Shown here piece after piece: positions 10,523 to 19,668 of a stretch of DNA of 64,000 nt. This DNA comes from Pseudomonas quercus (GTDB lineage: Bacteria; Pseudomonadota; Gammaproteobacteria; Pseudomonadales; Pseudomonadaceae). A program made the position numbers and the translations under genes. The first letter of the stretch is position 1; each line of letters opens with the position of its first letter. The notes beneath the pieces were generated by a model. That model saw only the letters and a list, made by a program, of their open reading frames with translations, searched no databases and was not told where the DNA came from. The stretch covers positions 558,001-622,000 of the forward strand of contig NZ_JAAVJI010000002.1 in the NCBI RefSeq assembly GCF_012033695.1. The letters run 5' to 3'.

Positions 10523-10969
10523 TTACCAGCGATCGGCCGCGTACTGATCTGTCGCTCGGCCCTCTACCCACCGCGGGCCTTCCGGCGTCGCTTCTCTCTT
10601 CCAGAAGGGGGCCTTGGTCTTCAGGTAATCCATGATGAACTCACAGGCTGCAAACGCGGCCTGGCGGTGGGCGCTGGCACAGGCGACAAACACGATAGGC
10701 TCACCGGGCGGCAGATCGCCCACCCGGTGAATCACCTCGACCCCCAGCAGCGGCCAACGCCCTTCGGCGTCCTTCACGATCTTCTCCAAGGCCTTTTCTG
10801 TCATGCCGGGGTAGTGCTCAAGAAACAGCCTTGCTACGCCCAGGCCATCGTTGAAATCCCGTACATACCCCGTAAAGCTGACGACCGCGCCAATGCCCAA
10901 CTGCTGCTGGTGAACATTATTCAGCGCCACGCCAGGATCGAAGGGCGTAGGCTGCACGTGAATGGCCAT
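10523..10969 (-). CDS. moaE: Molybdopterin synthase catalytic subunit MoaE
   Basis: A 148-residue protein, the large subunit of molybdopterin synthase, which converts cyclic pyranopterin monophosphate to molybdopterin using sulfur carried on MoaD. Family segments seen: GAVVSFTGYVRDFNDG, LEHYPGMTEKALEKI, IHRVGDLPPGEPIVFVACASAHRQAAF and the lysines of DYLKTKAPFWKRE. Length is normal (E. coli 150). It starts at 10969, one base after the moaD stop, so translation is coupled. Confidence 0.95.
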   Translation of the reverse strand: MAIHVQPTPFDPGVALNNVHQQQLGIGAVVSFTGYVRDFNDGLGVARLFLEHYPGMTEKALEKIVKDAEGRWPLLGVEVIHRVGDLPPGEPIVFVACASAHRQAAFAACEFIMDYLKTKAPFWKREATPEGPRWVEGRATDQYAADRW

Positions 10970-10970
10970 G

Positions 10971-11213
10971 TCAGCCTCCTGTCACGGTAGGAAAGAACGC
11001 CACCTCGTCGCCGTCTGCCAAAGGCTCATCAAGGCCGCACAGTTCTTCGTTGCGGGCGCACATCAGGTTAGGCTCAGCCAATACCTCATGCCCACCCTGG
11101 GCCACCAGAAAGGCACGCAGGGCTTCCAGGGTAGCGAAGCTGCCCTCTACCTGTTCGGTATCGCGCCCCATGGCTTCTCGAAAACGCGCAAAGTAGAGCA
11201 CCTTGAACGTCAT
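10971..11213 (-). CDS. moaD: Molybdopterin synthase sulfur carrier subunit MoaD
   Basis: An 80-residue ubiquitin-like protein ending in the required Gly-Gly (FFPTVTGG), the site of thiocarboxylate formation. The middle has the typical [13 protein letters not shown] segment. The ATG at 11213 is chosen because it overlaps the moaC TGA as ATGA, gives the usual [13 protein letters not shown] start, and yields family length; longer in-frame starts would run into moaC. It supplies sulfur to MoaE. Confidence 0.94.
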   Translation of the reverse strand: MTFKVLYFARFREAMGRDTEQVEGSFATLEALRAFLVAQGGHEVLAEPNLMCARNEELCGLDEPLADGDEVAFFPTVTGG

Positions 11214-11683
11214 AGGGCCTGCGCCTCGAAATCGCCACTCTTGCCGCCCTTTTTTTCCAGCAGGCGTACAACCTCGATCACCATGCCCTTGTCCACCGCT
11301 TTGCACATGTCGTAAATAGTCAGGGCGGCCACGCTGGCAGCCGTGAGCGCTTCCATCTCGACACCCGTCTGCCCCGCCAGCTTGCAGCGCGCCCGGATCA
11401 GCACGGTATCGGTGCCCTCCCCGCTTAGCTCAACCTTCACACTGGTGAGCATCAGGGGGTGGCATAACGGGATCAGGTCGCTGGTTTTCTTGGCAGCTTG
11501 AATACCGGCGATACGGGCCACTGCGAACACATCGCCTTTGGGATGAGCGCCATCGACGATCATTTGGAGCGTAGTGGGCAACATACGTACACGTGCTTCG
11601 GCCAGCGCTTCGCGCGCGGTGACTGCCTTGGCCGTGACATCAACCATGTTGGCGCGGCCTTGGGAATCCAGATGGGTGAGCAT
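11210..11683 (-). CDS. moaC: Cyclic pyranopterin monophosphate synthase MoaC
   Basis: A 157-residue enzyme that, after MoaA, converts the GTP-derived cyclic intermediate into cyclic pyranopterin monophosphate. It opens [25 protein letters not shown] and holds the conserved [13 protein letters not shown] and [26 protein letters not shown] motifs. Length is normal (E. coli 161). It is first in moaC-moaD-moaE; moaA and moaB are not present here. A T-G-rich ribosome site precedes ATG 11683. Confidence 0.95.
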   Translation of the reverse strand: MLTHLDSQGRANMVDVTAKAVTAREALAEARVRMLPTTLQMIVDGAHPKGDVFAVARIAGIQAAKKTSDLIPLCHPLMLTSVKVELSGEGTDTVLIRARCKLAGQTGVEMEALTAASVAALTIYDMCKAVDKGMVIEVVRLLEKKGGKSGDFEAQAL

Positions 11684-11737
11684 GGGGGGTTCCTTTCAAA
11701 ACAGGTGTGCAGTGTAGCCTAAGTGGCATCGAGTTAA

Positions 11738-11766
11738 GCCTGTTCGCGGGCTGGGCCCGCTCCTAC
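11738..11766. repeat. Single REP-like element
   Basis: The segment around TTCGCGGGCTGGGCCCGCTCC is a Pseudomonas-type REP palindrome with GCGGGC and GCCCGC arms, lying between moaC and the end of the alginate operon. Confidence 0.55.
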
Positions 11767-11788
11767 AATGCTCTGTAACCCATAACGC

Positions 11789-11829
11789 AAAAGGCCCTCC
11801 GGCAAGCCGGGGGGCTTGGCGGAAGGCCT
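11789..11829 (-). terminator. Rho-independent terminator of the alginate operon
   Basis: On the minus strand a long imperfect stem (AGGCCTTCC... paired with ...GGAGGGCCT) is followed by TTTT. It lies about 35 bases after the algA stop, in the right place and orientation to end the 16-kb alginate transcript. Confidence 0.65.
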
Positions 11830-11861
11830 CTTCTTGAAGCGTGACGCTTAACGCTTGCCGC

Positions 11862-13313
11862 TTACTGCGTGATCGACTTTACCGAAACGCCAGCGATGGT
11901 CGCGTTGGAGCGGCCGTAGACGTCTTCGAAACGCTCGATGTCGTCTTCACCCAAGTAGCTGCCCGATTGCACTTCGATCAGTTCGAGGGCGATCTTGCCT
12001 GGGTTGCGCAGGCGGTGAACCGACGCGATCGGGATGTAGGTCGACTGGTTCTCGGTCAGCAGGAACACGTTGTCGTCACAGGTAACCTCAGCGGTACCGG
12101 ATACTACGATCCAGTGCTCGGCGCGGTGGTGGTGCATCTGCAGCGACAGGCAAGCGCCTGGCTTGACTGTGATGTGCTTGACCTGGAAGCGGCCGCCCTG
12201 GTCCACGGAGTCATACGAACCCCATGGGCGGTATACTTCACAGTGGTTCTGGGTTTCGCTGCGGCCCATGTCGTTCAGGGTCGCTACCATGTTCTTCACG
12301 CCCTGGACCTTGTCCTTGTGCGCAATCATCATGGCGTCGCGGGTTTCAACCACAACGATGTTGTCCAGGCCGATCACCGAGACCAGCTTGCCATTGCCAT
12401 GGATCATGCAATTGCGGCTGTCCTGGATAACCACGTCGCCTTTGGTCACGTTGCCGTTAGCGTCTTTGGCGTGCACTTCCCACAGGGAGTTCCAGCAACC
12501 TACGTCGCTCCAGCCTGCAGTCAGCGGAACCACACAGGCGCGCTGGGTTTTTTCCATCACAGCGTAGTCAATGGAGTTGTCTGGGCAGCACGCGAAGCTG
12601 GCTTCTTCGATTTCAATGTTGTCGCCGTCGCGCTGGCTGCGCTCCAGGGTCAACAGGCAGTTGTCGTAGATGTCCGGATCGTGCTTTTTCAGCTCTTCCA
12701 GGAAGCGGCTGGCGCGGAACAGGAACATGCCGCTGTTCCAGAAGTAGCCGCCCACATCAACGAATTCCTGAGCGCGTTTTTCGTCGGGCTTTTCAACGAA
12801 GTGCGACACGCGGCTTACGCCTTCCGGCAGCAGTGCGTCGTTGGTGGACTTGATGTAGCCATAGCCTGTTTCAGGGCGGGTAGCCGGCACACCGAACAGC
12901 ACCATTTCGCCACGTTCGGCGGCAACGGTAGCCAGGGCCAGGGCGCGCTGAAGCGCTTTCTGGTCTTCGATCACGTGGTCAGCCGGCAGCACCAGCATCA
13001 GGTCGTCACGGCCTTCGTTAACCAGCTTCATTGCCGCCAGGGCAACGGCAGGTGCGGTGTTACGGCCGAAGGGTTCGAGCAGGATACCTTGGGTTTCCAG
13101 CTTCAGAGCGGACAGTTGTTCGTTGACAATGAATTTGTGGTCCTTGTTGCAGACGACCAACGGCTTATCCATGCCTTCGAACACCAGACGTTCCAGGGTT
13201 TGCTGGAAGAGGGTGTGCTCTCCCGTCAGCGCCAGGAATTGCTTCGGGAACTGCTTGCGCGACAACGGCCACAGACGTGAGCCGCTACCACCTGACAAGA
13301 TCACCGGAATCAT
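11862..13313 (-). CDS. algA: Mannose-1-phosphate guanylyltransferase / mannose-6-phosphate isomerase
   Basis: A 483-residue bifunctional enzyme making mannose-6-phosphate from fructose-6-phosphate and GDP-mannose from mannose-1-phosphate, the first and third committed steps to alginate precursor. The N-terminal pyrophosphorylase domain has GGSGSRLWPLSRKQFPKQF at residues 8-26 and the conserved FVEKPDEKRAQEF. The C-terminal cupin isomerase domain (about 350-480) has the metal-binding QMHHHRAEHWIVVSG and PRGSY-like PWGSYDSVDQGGRF. It is the last gene of the operon, 112 bases after algF. Confidence 0.96.
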   Translation of the reverse strand: MIPVILSGGSGSRLWPLSRKQFPKQFLALTGEHTLFQQTLERLVFEGMDKPLVVCNKDHKFIVNEQLSALKLETQGILLEPFGRNTAPAVALAAMKLVNEGRDDLMLVLPADHVIEDQKALQRALALATVAAERGEMVLFGVPATRPETGYGYIKSTNDALLPEGVSRVSHFVEKPDEKRAQEFVDVGGYFWNSGMFLFRASRFLEELKKHDPDIYDNCLLTLERSQRDGDNIEIEEASFACCPDNSIDYAVMEKTQRACVVPLTAGWSDVGCWNSLWEVHAKDANGNVTKGDVVIQDSRNCMIHGNGKLVSVIGLDNIVVVETRDAMMIAHKDKVQGVKNMVATLNDMGRSETQNHCEVYRPWGSYDSVDQGGRFQVKHITVKPGACLSLQMHHHRAEHWIVVSGTAEVTCDDNVFLLTENQSTYIPIASVHRLRNPGKIALELIEVQSGSYLGEDDIERFEDVYGRSNATIAGVSVKSITQ

Positions 13314-13425
13314 AGTGTTTCTCCAAGAATTGCGTAGTAGTAATGAGATGACAGTGTTGTTCTACCGCTTCGTCTACTTATTGTTCCGTGCCGGTCGCCC
13401 CGAGGGGCGACCGCAAGTCTCGCAG

Positions 13426-14094
13426 TTAGCGAGCAGAATCAGTTTGCTCGACCCAGGCTGGGTTCAAGCTGGTGCCTTGACCGGTAACGAACAGTACAGT
13501 GGCCTTGCCGCGCTCGAGGTTGACAGGCTTGAGGTCGGCGACTTTGTTGGCGCCGTCGAACAAGGCCAGGCTAACCTTGACCGGGTTGATCTCACGCTCG
13601 CCGTGGCCATTAGGCGCAACAGCAGGGATCACTTCCTTGCCGTCGGCGGTTTTCAGGGCCAGCGGCTTGTCGCTCAGGTTCTGTACGCGTACCAGCGCTT
13701 TTTGCTTGTTGGTGAAGGCACCCTCTTCCACCAGTTTGGACGTGCCCGAGGCCGTCTTCACGATGGTGTAGTAGTGATCACCAGCCACGTTCACCGGCAG
13801 GGATTCGCTGCCCAGCTTGGCGGTGTACTGGCCACCGGGCATGAATTCAAAGGCAGTGCCTTTGCCAGCCGGAACGTCAGCAGGCTTGTTGTTGCCAATG
13901 GTGGAGCTCACTTGCTGGCCGCTGGCGTTGTAGACACGAACGAACGCAGACCCTTTCGGCGCGGTCGGGCCATACAGTGCGGCGTCACCGGCAGCGAAGG
14001 CTTGGGTGGACAGCAGGCCAAACCCCACAGCCAGGGCGCATGCCTTGGCAATACGGGAAGTACGCAGGGCAGTCTTCAAAGTATGTGCGGTCAT
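13426..14094 (-). CDS. algF: Alginate O-acetylation protein AlgF
   Basis: A 222-residue periplasmic protein with a signal peptide cleaved near residue 35 (STQAFAAGDA). It is needed, with AlgI and AlgJ, to put O-acetyl groups on mannuronate residues of alginate; AlgX does the final transfer. AlgF itself has no known enzymatic motif and is thought to act as an adaptor. Segments such as DAALYGPTAPKGSAFVRVYNASG are characteristic. It lies 50 bases after algJ. Confidence 0.93.
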   Translation of the reverse strand: MTAHTLKTALRTSRIAKACALAVGFGLLSTQAFAAGDAALYGPTAPKGSAFVRVYNASGQQVSSTIGNNKPADVPAGKGTAFEFMPGGQYTAKLGSESLPVNVAGDHYYTIVKTASGTSKLVEEGAFTNKQKALVRVQNLSDKPLALKTADGKEVIPAVAPNGHGEREINPVKVSLALFDGANKVADLKPVNLERGKATVLFVTGQGTSLNPAWVEQTDSAR

Positions 14095-14144
14095 GTGCGT
14101 TCCTCTCGGCAGATATAAAACTACTGCCGTTTATCAAATTGGTT

Positions 14145-15293
14145 TCAGTTATTCTGGCCCACGGCCAGATTCTGATTGCTGTCTTGGCTTTTCTTCAGTT
14201 CTGCAACCCAAGCTGGGTCAAAGCCACTGAGATCATTCTTCATTGGCAAGTAGCGTTCGGGGAACTCCCAAACCAGAACTTGCGGCGGACTGTTTTTGAA
14301 ACCGTCGCTCTGCAAGTATTTAAGCATCGGCAGAATCGGACCATGGCCTTCCTCGGCATAGTTCACGACATCGCTGTGCAACGACTCGCGCAGCGCGCCC
14401 AGGAAGTTCCAGTGCGGGTTGGCGCTGTAGCTGGTGCCTACCAGGCCAACCGGGATTTCTGCGTCGCTGAAGAGAGCATCATCATTCTCCACAGCGCCTT
14501 CGACAGCGTGAGTTGTCTTTTGTTGCAAACTATCTGGCTGCGGAAGCAAATTATTGAACAACGGATCCAGTGGCAGGAAGGAAGTGAGGTCACCCTTATA
14601 AGGCTTGGCTTCTTCCGCTTCGGTTACATATTGAGTAGGTGTGCCATTAATTGGCGTATGTGCCGAAATGGCGGCGCCAATATTACGTGCAACAACTTCC
14701 GCGCCCAATGGCGTCCAATGTGTATCCGTACGCAAGAACACTTGCCCCTGCTGTTTGGCCTGTTGCATCGGGCCCATCAGGTCTGGGGCAAAGATGCCTG
14801 CCTGCTTGGCCTGTGCATGGAATTGCTCGTACAGGTCACGGTGCATGGTGGCAGGCTTCATATCGCCAAAATGCTCGGGGTAAAGCCGAGCCTTGGCCGG
14901 AATGATCGCCATCACCAGCTTCACGTTGTGCTGCGCCAGGCGGTCCCGTACGCCACGGATCAGGTCGAAGTTTTCCTTTTCGATCTGGTCCCCGTTGGCC
15001 ACGGGCTTGAACTCTTCATCGGTAAACAGCCACTGGTCCTTGCCCAGCACAACCCCTGGCCGCCCTTCGTTGAAGAGCTTGTAGTCCACTGCAGCCCACA
15101 GGTTGGTCCCCAGGCGTTTGATGGGAAACTCTTCGTCGTAGTGGGTTTCAACAGCCTTGGTGAGCCTGCCGTTGAAGAAGGTCATTTGCGCGGTGCGTTC
15201 GAACGAGCCGAACGACACCAATGACCACAGCCCCATCAGCACCAGAATGCCGAAGAACAGGGCCACGTAGAGAATGCGTAATGAACGGGTCAT
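14145..15293 (-). CDS. algJ: Alginate O-acetyltransferase AlgJ
   Basis: A 382-residue SGNH/GDSL-like protein with an N-terminal membrane anchor or uncleaved signal (about residues 5-25), facing the periplasm. The catalytic Asp-His pair is in RTDTHWTPLGAE and the nucleophile Ser in VGTSYSANPHW. It passes acetyl groups delivered by AlgI during alginate acetylation. The ATG at 15293 is preferred over a GTG 9 bases upstream because the TGAGG ribosome site fits the ATG. It belongs to the same fold family as AlgX, encoded four genes upstream. Confidence 0.93.
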   Translation of the reverse strand: MTRSLRILYVALFFGILVLMGLWSLVSFGSFERTAQMTFFNGRLTKAVETHYDEEFPIKRLGTNLWAAVDYKLFNEGRPGVVLGKDQWLFTDEEFKPVANGDQIEKENFDLIRGVRDRLAQHNVKLVMAIIPAKARLYPEHFGDMKPATMHRDLYEQFHAQAKQAGIFAPDLMGPMQQAKQQGQVFLRTDTHWTPLGAEVVARNIGAAISAHTPINGTPTQYVTEAEEAKPYKGDLTSFLPLDPLFNNLLPQPDSLQQKTTHAVEGAVENDDALFSDAEIPVGLVGTSYSANPHWNFLGALRESLHSDVVNYAEEGHGPILPMLKYLQSDGFKNSPPQVLVWEFPERYLPMKNDLSGFDPAWVAELKKSQDSNQNLAVGQNN

Positions 15294-15304
15294 GGTCGGC
15301 ACCC

Positions 15305-16867
15305 TCAGAACTGGAAGTAAAGGAAAGGCGAGAAGCTCTGCGCCGACAGCTTCAGGATCGAAGCAATGAACAGCAACAGAATCATCGCGCGCATGATGTA
15401 GCGCGGCCAGTCAGCCACCCAGTAGGCGGGCTGAACCTGATGACCGGCCGCATGGGCCTGCACGATGGCCGGTTGGTCGCCTGGCACGGCCTTGATCTGG
15501 CCGGGCTGCGCAGTGGCTGGGCCATTGGCTTCGGTGCCTTGCTGGGCGGCGGCTTTCTGGGCACGGGCATTGATCGGCTGCTTGTAGAAATCGCGCAGGC
15601 CGAAGAACGCCATGGCCACATAGGCTACAACCAGGGTCGCGACCTGCAGGCCCGTCAGGCTGGCGGCATTAAGCTCAGACAGGCTCCACTCACCGAAGCT
15701 GAACATGGCGTGGTACATGCGCATGGCCACGTGCACGTTTTCAGCACGGAAGATGACCCAGCCCAGCACCACCAACAGGAAGGTGAAGATCCACTTGATC
15801 GGGTTGAACCGACGTGGCGCAGCATCGATGCCCAAGGCACGTTCGATGGCCAGCCACAGGCCGTGCCACATACCCCAGATGATGTAGGTGAAGTTTGCAC
15901 CGTGCCATAGGCCGCCCAGCAGCATGGTCAGGAACAGGTTGCGGTAGGTGGCGAAGGTGCCGCCACGGTTGCCGCCCAAGGTGATGTAGAGGTAGTCACG
16001 CAGCCAAGTGGAGAGGCTGATGTGCCAGCGACGCCAGAACTCGGTGATGGACTGGCTGATGTACGGCTGCTTGAAGTTCTCCATGAAGCGGAAGCCCATC
16101 ATCAGGCCAAGGCCGATGGCCATGTCGCTGTAGCCGGAGAAATCGAAATACAGTTGCGCCGTGTAGGCCAGCGCCCCCAGCCAGGCATCGCCTGTAGTGG
16201 GGTCTGTCAGTGCAAAGGAATGGTCGGCCACCACCGCAATGGTATCGGCGATGAAGACCTTCTTGATGAACCCCTGCATGAAACGGGTCGCACCCTCGGA
16301 GAATTTGTCCAGGGTGTGGGTGCGGTGATTGAACTGGTCAACCAGGTCCTTGAAGCGCAGCACGGGGCCGGCGATCAAGTGGGGGAAAATCGCAACGAAG
16401 GCGGCGAAATCGATCAGGTTGCGTGTGGCCGGGGTATCGCCACGGTACACGTCGATGATGTAGCTGATGGACTCGAAAGTATAGAAGGAGATACCGATCG
16501 GCAGAATGATATGCGTGAGGATGAACGGCTCAAGCCCGAACGAGGTGATGATCTGGTTGAGGCTGTCCACGCCGAAGTTGGCGTACTTGAAATAGCCCAG
16601 TACCACCAGGTCTACCGCTACGCCTAATAACAGCCATTTTTGGGATGCCTTGGTTCGCACACCGTTGGCACCGATCCGAAGGCCGATGAAGTAGTTCCAC
16701 AGTGTCACGGCTGCAAACAACGCGAGGAAGTCAACACGCCACCAGGCGTAGAACACATAGCTCGCTACCAGCAGCAGCAAGTTTCGATAGCGGGTTCCGC
16801 TCAGATAGTACAAACCGAAAAAGATCGGCATGAACAGGAACAGGAACACGTTGGATGAAAAAACCAT
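15305..16867 (-). CDS. algI: Alginate O-acetylation MBOAT protein AlgI
   Basis: A 520-residue inner membrane protein of the MBOAT family with about 11 membrane segments. The essential His lies in LLGGLWHGANFTYIIWGMWHGLWL near residues 320-345. It moves acetyl groups from a cytoplasmic donor across the membrane for AlgJ and AlgX. The segment about 425-490 is Ala/Gln-rich and probably a cytoplasmic loop. Length is equal to that of P. aeruginosa AlgI. A GAGAT ribosome site precedes ATG 16867. Confidence 0.95.
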   Translation of the reverse strand: MVFSSNVFLFLFMPIFFGLYYLSGTRYRNLLLLVASYVFYAWWRVDFLALFAAVTLWNYFIGLRIGANGVRTKASQKWLLLGVAVDLVVLGYFKYANFGVDSLNQIITSFGLEPFILTHIILPIGISFYTFESISYIIDVYRGDTPATRNLIDFAAFVAIFPHLIAGPVLRFKDLVDQFNHRTHTLDKFSEGATRFMQGFIKKVFIADTIAVVADHSFALTDPTTGDAWLGALAYTAQLYFDFSGYSDMAIGLGLMMGFRFMENFKQPYISQSITEFWRRWHISLSTWLRDYLYITLGGNRGGTFATYRNLFLTMLLGGLWHGANFTYIIWGMWHGLWLAIERALGIDAAPRRFNPIKWIFTFLLVVLGWVIFRAENVHVAMRMYHAMFSFGEWSLSELNAASLTGLQVATLVVAYVAMAFFGLRDFYKQPINARAQKAAAQQGTEANGPATAQPGQIKAVPGDQPAIVQAHAAGHQVQPAYWVADWPRYIMRAMILLLFIASILKLSAQSFSPFLYFQF

Positions 16868-17019
16868 CCCGATCTCTCCTTGGTTTTCCTACACCGGGAG
16901 CCGGAAATGGCCCCCCCATACCCCCCCACCTCGGGCGAGGGGAAGCACGACACGCGCCAGACGGCGAAACAGGCGCGTATCGGTTATTGCCTTAACCCCA
17001 CCGGCAACACACCGGGGTG

Positions 17020-18207
17020 TTATTCGTCATCCTTGTCATCGGCCTGGTCGTCGGCCTTGTTGTTGCCTCTGCCGCCCTTCTCACCCTTTTCATGTTGAGG
17101 GTCGAAGGTACGGGTCAAGTCGCCGCCTAGGCGGAAGGTCTTGAAAGGCTCCATCTCACGCTTGCGCGCCACGGTGTCTGGGGAGCAGTTGTAGAGCGTG
17201 CAGTAGGGTTCAAGCCAGGCGTACTTGCTGTCGATCTTCAGGTCAGTCATGTCCTGCTTGTCGCCGTTTCGCTGCTCGAACTCTTCTGGCTCCTTGCTAC
17301 CTTCCAGTACCCGGTCCCCCAGGCGCTTGAGCGCGCCATTGTTTTCCGGGCGCAGGTCCACACCGTTGGCTTGGGCGAACGTGGCAATCATGGCCAGCGG
17401 CGGCAAGGCATAGTTGTGGTAGGCCAGTGCGCGCTGGTTGCGCTTGAGCTCGTTAGGCAGGAAGCCCTGATCGTCAACCTGGTTGGCCGCGACCTTGAAC
17501 TCCTTGACCGACCAGTCGAACAGGTCACGGCGGTTGGTCACCACGGACGTGGCCATCACCGACCAAGCCGCCCAGTACGAATGGTTGTTGATCTTCTCCA
17601 GCGGCAGGTTGCTCCAGTCGCTCACGACTTGGTCGGCCATACGGCTGAACCAGGCTTCGATCTTCTGGGTTTGTGCTTCATGCCCCTGCAAAGGGTGAGA
17701 TTCGGAGAACTTCAACCGCAGGTAGGAAGAGGAAATGCTGCCCAAGGCCCACTTACGCATGGACTTGCCCGTGTGGTTGAAGTCTTTGGACATCAACGCA
17801 TTGGCGTCTGCCCAGGCGCCTAACCAGTTCAGGGTGCAGTCCAGCTCGGCCGGCTTGCCGTCGCGCATGAACTGCATGACTTGCTTGCTTACACCACGTT
17901 CAAGGGTAGTGATGTCCTTGGTGGAGTCCCGGAAGGCTTGGTCCGACGCCGCGTTGAAGGTCGCACGGGCCTTATCCGAGCCTTCGTACTTGCTGCGGAA
18001 CTGCAGCGAGCCGGTGTAAGGCGTTGGTGGTGCGGGGCAATCGAAACTCCCGCCTTTCCCTGGCTTCTCGATACCGTCGTAATATCCCTGAGGAGGAACC
18101 AGCCCCGCGGCATGTGCCACGGAGCCGAACATGGCGAGTCCCAAGAGTGCCGGCGCGAAGAAGCGGCGCGCGGCTTTGGGCGTAAGACGAGAAGTCAACA
18201 TAAGCAT
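17020..18207 (-). CDS. algL: Alginate lyase AlgL (PL5) with charged C-terminal tail
   Basis: A 395-residue periplasmic lyase of polysaccharide lyase family 5; signal peptide ends near residue 33 (GSVAHAAG). The catalytic NNHSYWAAW segment (Asn-His and Tyr/Trp) lies near residues 200-210, and the substrate-binding [12 protein letters not shown] near 125. It degrades alginate by beta-elimination and clears polymer left in the periplasm. Compared with the roughly 367-residue P. aeruginosa enzyme, it carries a terminal low-complexity tail rich in Lys, Gly and Asp ([18 protein letters not shown]). The gap to algI is 152 bases with a short GC hairpin at about 16922-16942. Confidence 0.94.
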   Translation of the reverse strand: MLMLTSRLTPKAARRFFAPALLGLAMFGSVAHAAGLVPPQGYYDGIEKPGKGGSFDCPAPPTPYTGSLQFRSKYEGSDKARATFNAASDQAFRDSTKDITTLERGVSKQVMQFMRDGKPAELDCTLNWLGAWADANALMSKDFNHTGKSMRKWALGSISSSYLRLKFSESHPLQGHEAQTQKIEAWFSRMADQVVSDWSNLPLEKINNHSYWAAWSVMATSVVTNRRDLFDWSVKEFKVAANQVDDQGFLPNELKRNQRALAYHNYALPPLAMIATFAQANGVDLRPENNGALKRLGDRVLEGSKEPEEFEQRNGDKQDMTDLKIDSKYAWLEPYCTLYNCSPDTVARKREMEPFKTFRLGGDLTRTFDPQHEKGEKGGRGNNKADDQADDKDDE

Positions 18208-18214
18208 TCAGCCC

Positions 18215-19657
18215 TCAGAGCCCGGCCTGTGCGTTTCGTGCAGCAACACCGGGGAACACGTTGCGTTTGCAGATCTTCGCCTCGACTTTCTGCGGCGCGG
18301 CCGTGGCATCTTCCGGCCCGTGAACTTCCACAGCCAGCAGGTTGCGCTTAGGCCAGTCGGCATCGTCACGCAGTTCGAATGCGAAGCGCCCGTCTGTATC
18401 GGAAGTGGTCGGCTTCTCGATCTTGATATCCTCGTGGCGGCCATCCATGTACCAGAGGGTCGCCTTGAAATCCTTCACTGAAGGGTCGGCGAACTTGATG
18501 TCAACCTGATGATTCCAGTTCTCCAGGTCCTTGATACCGTTGCGGCCATTGACCAACAGTTCGGTAGCCTGGTTTGGCTTGACCACGCCGCTACCGCTCA
18601 GTTCGGCAACCTTGCCTTCACAGCCATTGCCCATCAGCGCCATCATCTGGCGGTAGATGGTTTCCTGGTCCAACGGATACAGCGGTGAGAATTCCCATAC
18701 CAGAATCTTGGGTGGCTTTTTCTGGAATTCTTCACTGCCCAGGTACTGCAGCATCGAACCTTCGAAGCCGCCGCCCGGGAAGGCCACGTTCAGCACGTCA
18801 GTGTTGGCGTACTGTTGAAGGAAGCCGGCAAAGTTGTAGTTCTTGCCGCTGTGGCTGGTGCCCACCAGGGTGACATCCGGGCTTGCCGTGTCACCGAACA
18901 GGTCGCCATCGGCGGCTTCACCCTTGGGCTCGGTGCCGAACTGGTCCATGTACTGGATCGCGTAGCTGGTGCCGCACAGCTGGCCAGCCATGTTCTGCAA
19001 GGTACCGGTCTTGCCCATGCGCCCAATGATCTTGGTTTCGAACTCTTTCTTGGGAATGCCCGAGTAACCTGGGACCTTCTTGATGGTCTGGGCCACGATC
19101 TTGGCGGTACGCTCTGCCCCGTAGGGCGTCCAGTGCTGGTCACCGCGGAAGTAGAAGTCATGGGCCTGTTGCTCGTTGGTCAACGGTGACAGGTCCGGTA
19201 CGTGGTAACCCATGGCCTGGAAGCGGCCAACCATGTCCTTGTAGTTCTTCAGCGCCTTGTCGTAATCGAAGCGCTGACGATCTGCCGGAGACATGTGTGC
19301 ACGGTCAACCAGGCCACGGGTGGGCTGGTAGACGATCACCACTTCCACCCCACGGGCCTTGAAGGCGTCGTGGAGTTCTTTCATGCGGCGGTAGCCCTCA
19401 GGCGAGGTCTGGAATTCAGTACGCAGGTCTTCCACGGTACGGAACAGCCAGTCACCCTCCCCTTGCACCAGGGTAGTGAAGTTACGCTGGTAGCGGGTCA
19501 CGTAATTCTTGGCATCGGCGGCAGCCGGGCACAGCTGGCAGCAGGGCTGGGCAGTGAAGGTCGGCGGCTGCACGTCGGCAGCTTGCGCGCTCCCTGCGGC
19601 AAACAAGGCGGTGGCCAGGCCGGACAGGCTGAGCAGCTTGATCAAATGTGAATGCAT
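18215..19657 (-). CDS. algX: Alginate O-acetyltransferase AlgX
   Basis: A 480-residue periplasmic protein with signal peptide (cleavage near AGSAQA, residue 26). The SGNH-like catalytic domain has Asp-His in RGDQHWTPYGAERT and Ser in VGTSHSGKNYNF; the C-terminal part (about 345-480) is an alginate-binding carbohydrate module. It transfers acetyl groups directly onto the polymer and is part of the export complex with AlgK and AlgG. It follows algG by 11 bases. Confidence 0.95.
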   Translation of the reverse strand: MHSHLIKLLSLSGLATALFAAGSAQAADVQPPTFTAQPCCQLCPAAADAKNYVTRYQRNFTTLVQGEGDWLFRTVEDLRTEFQTSPEGYRRMKELHDAFKARGVEVVIVYQPTRGLVDRAHMSPADRQRFDYDKALKNYKDMVGRFQAMGYHVPDLSPLTNEQQAHDFYFRGDQHWTPYGAERTAKIVAQTIKKVPGYSGIPKKEFETKIIGRMGKTGTLQNMAGQLCGTSYAIQYMDQFGTEPKGEAADGDLFGDTASPDVTLVGTSHSGKNYNFAGFLQQYANTDVLNVAFPGGGFEGSMLQYLGSEEFQKKPPKILVWEFSPLYPLDQETIYRQMMALMGNGCEGKVAELSGSGVVKPNQATELLVNGRNGIKDLENWNHQVDIKFADPSVKDFKATLWYMDGRHEDIKIEKPTTSDTDGRFAFELRDDADWPKRNLLAVEVHGPEDATAAPQKVEAKICKRNVFPGVAARNAQAGL

Positions 19658-19668
19658 GGAAATGGTCC

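Noticed and set aside
9739..10571. Several overlapping repetitive open frames on both strands
   Set aside because: They are translations of the 106-bp repeat array; 106 is not a multiple of 3, so each copy is read in a different frame, and there is no ribosome site or protein family.
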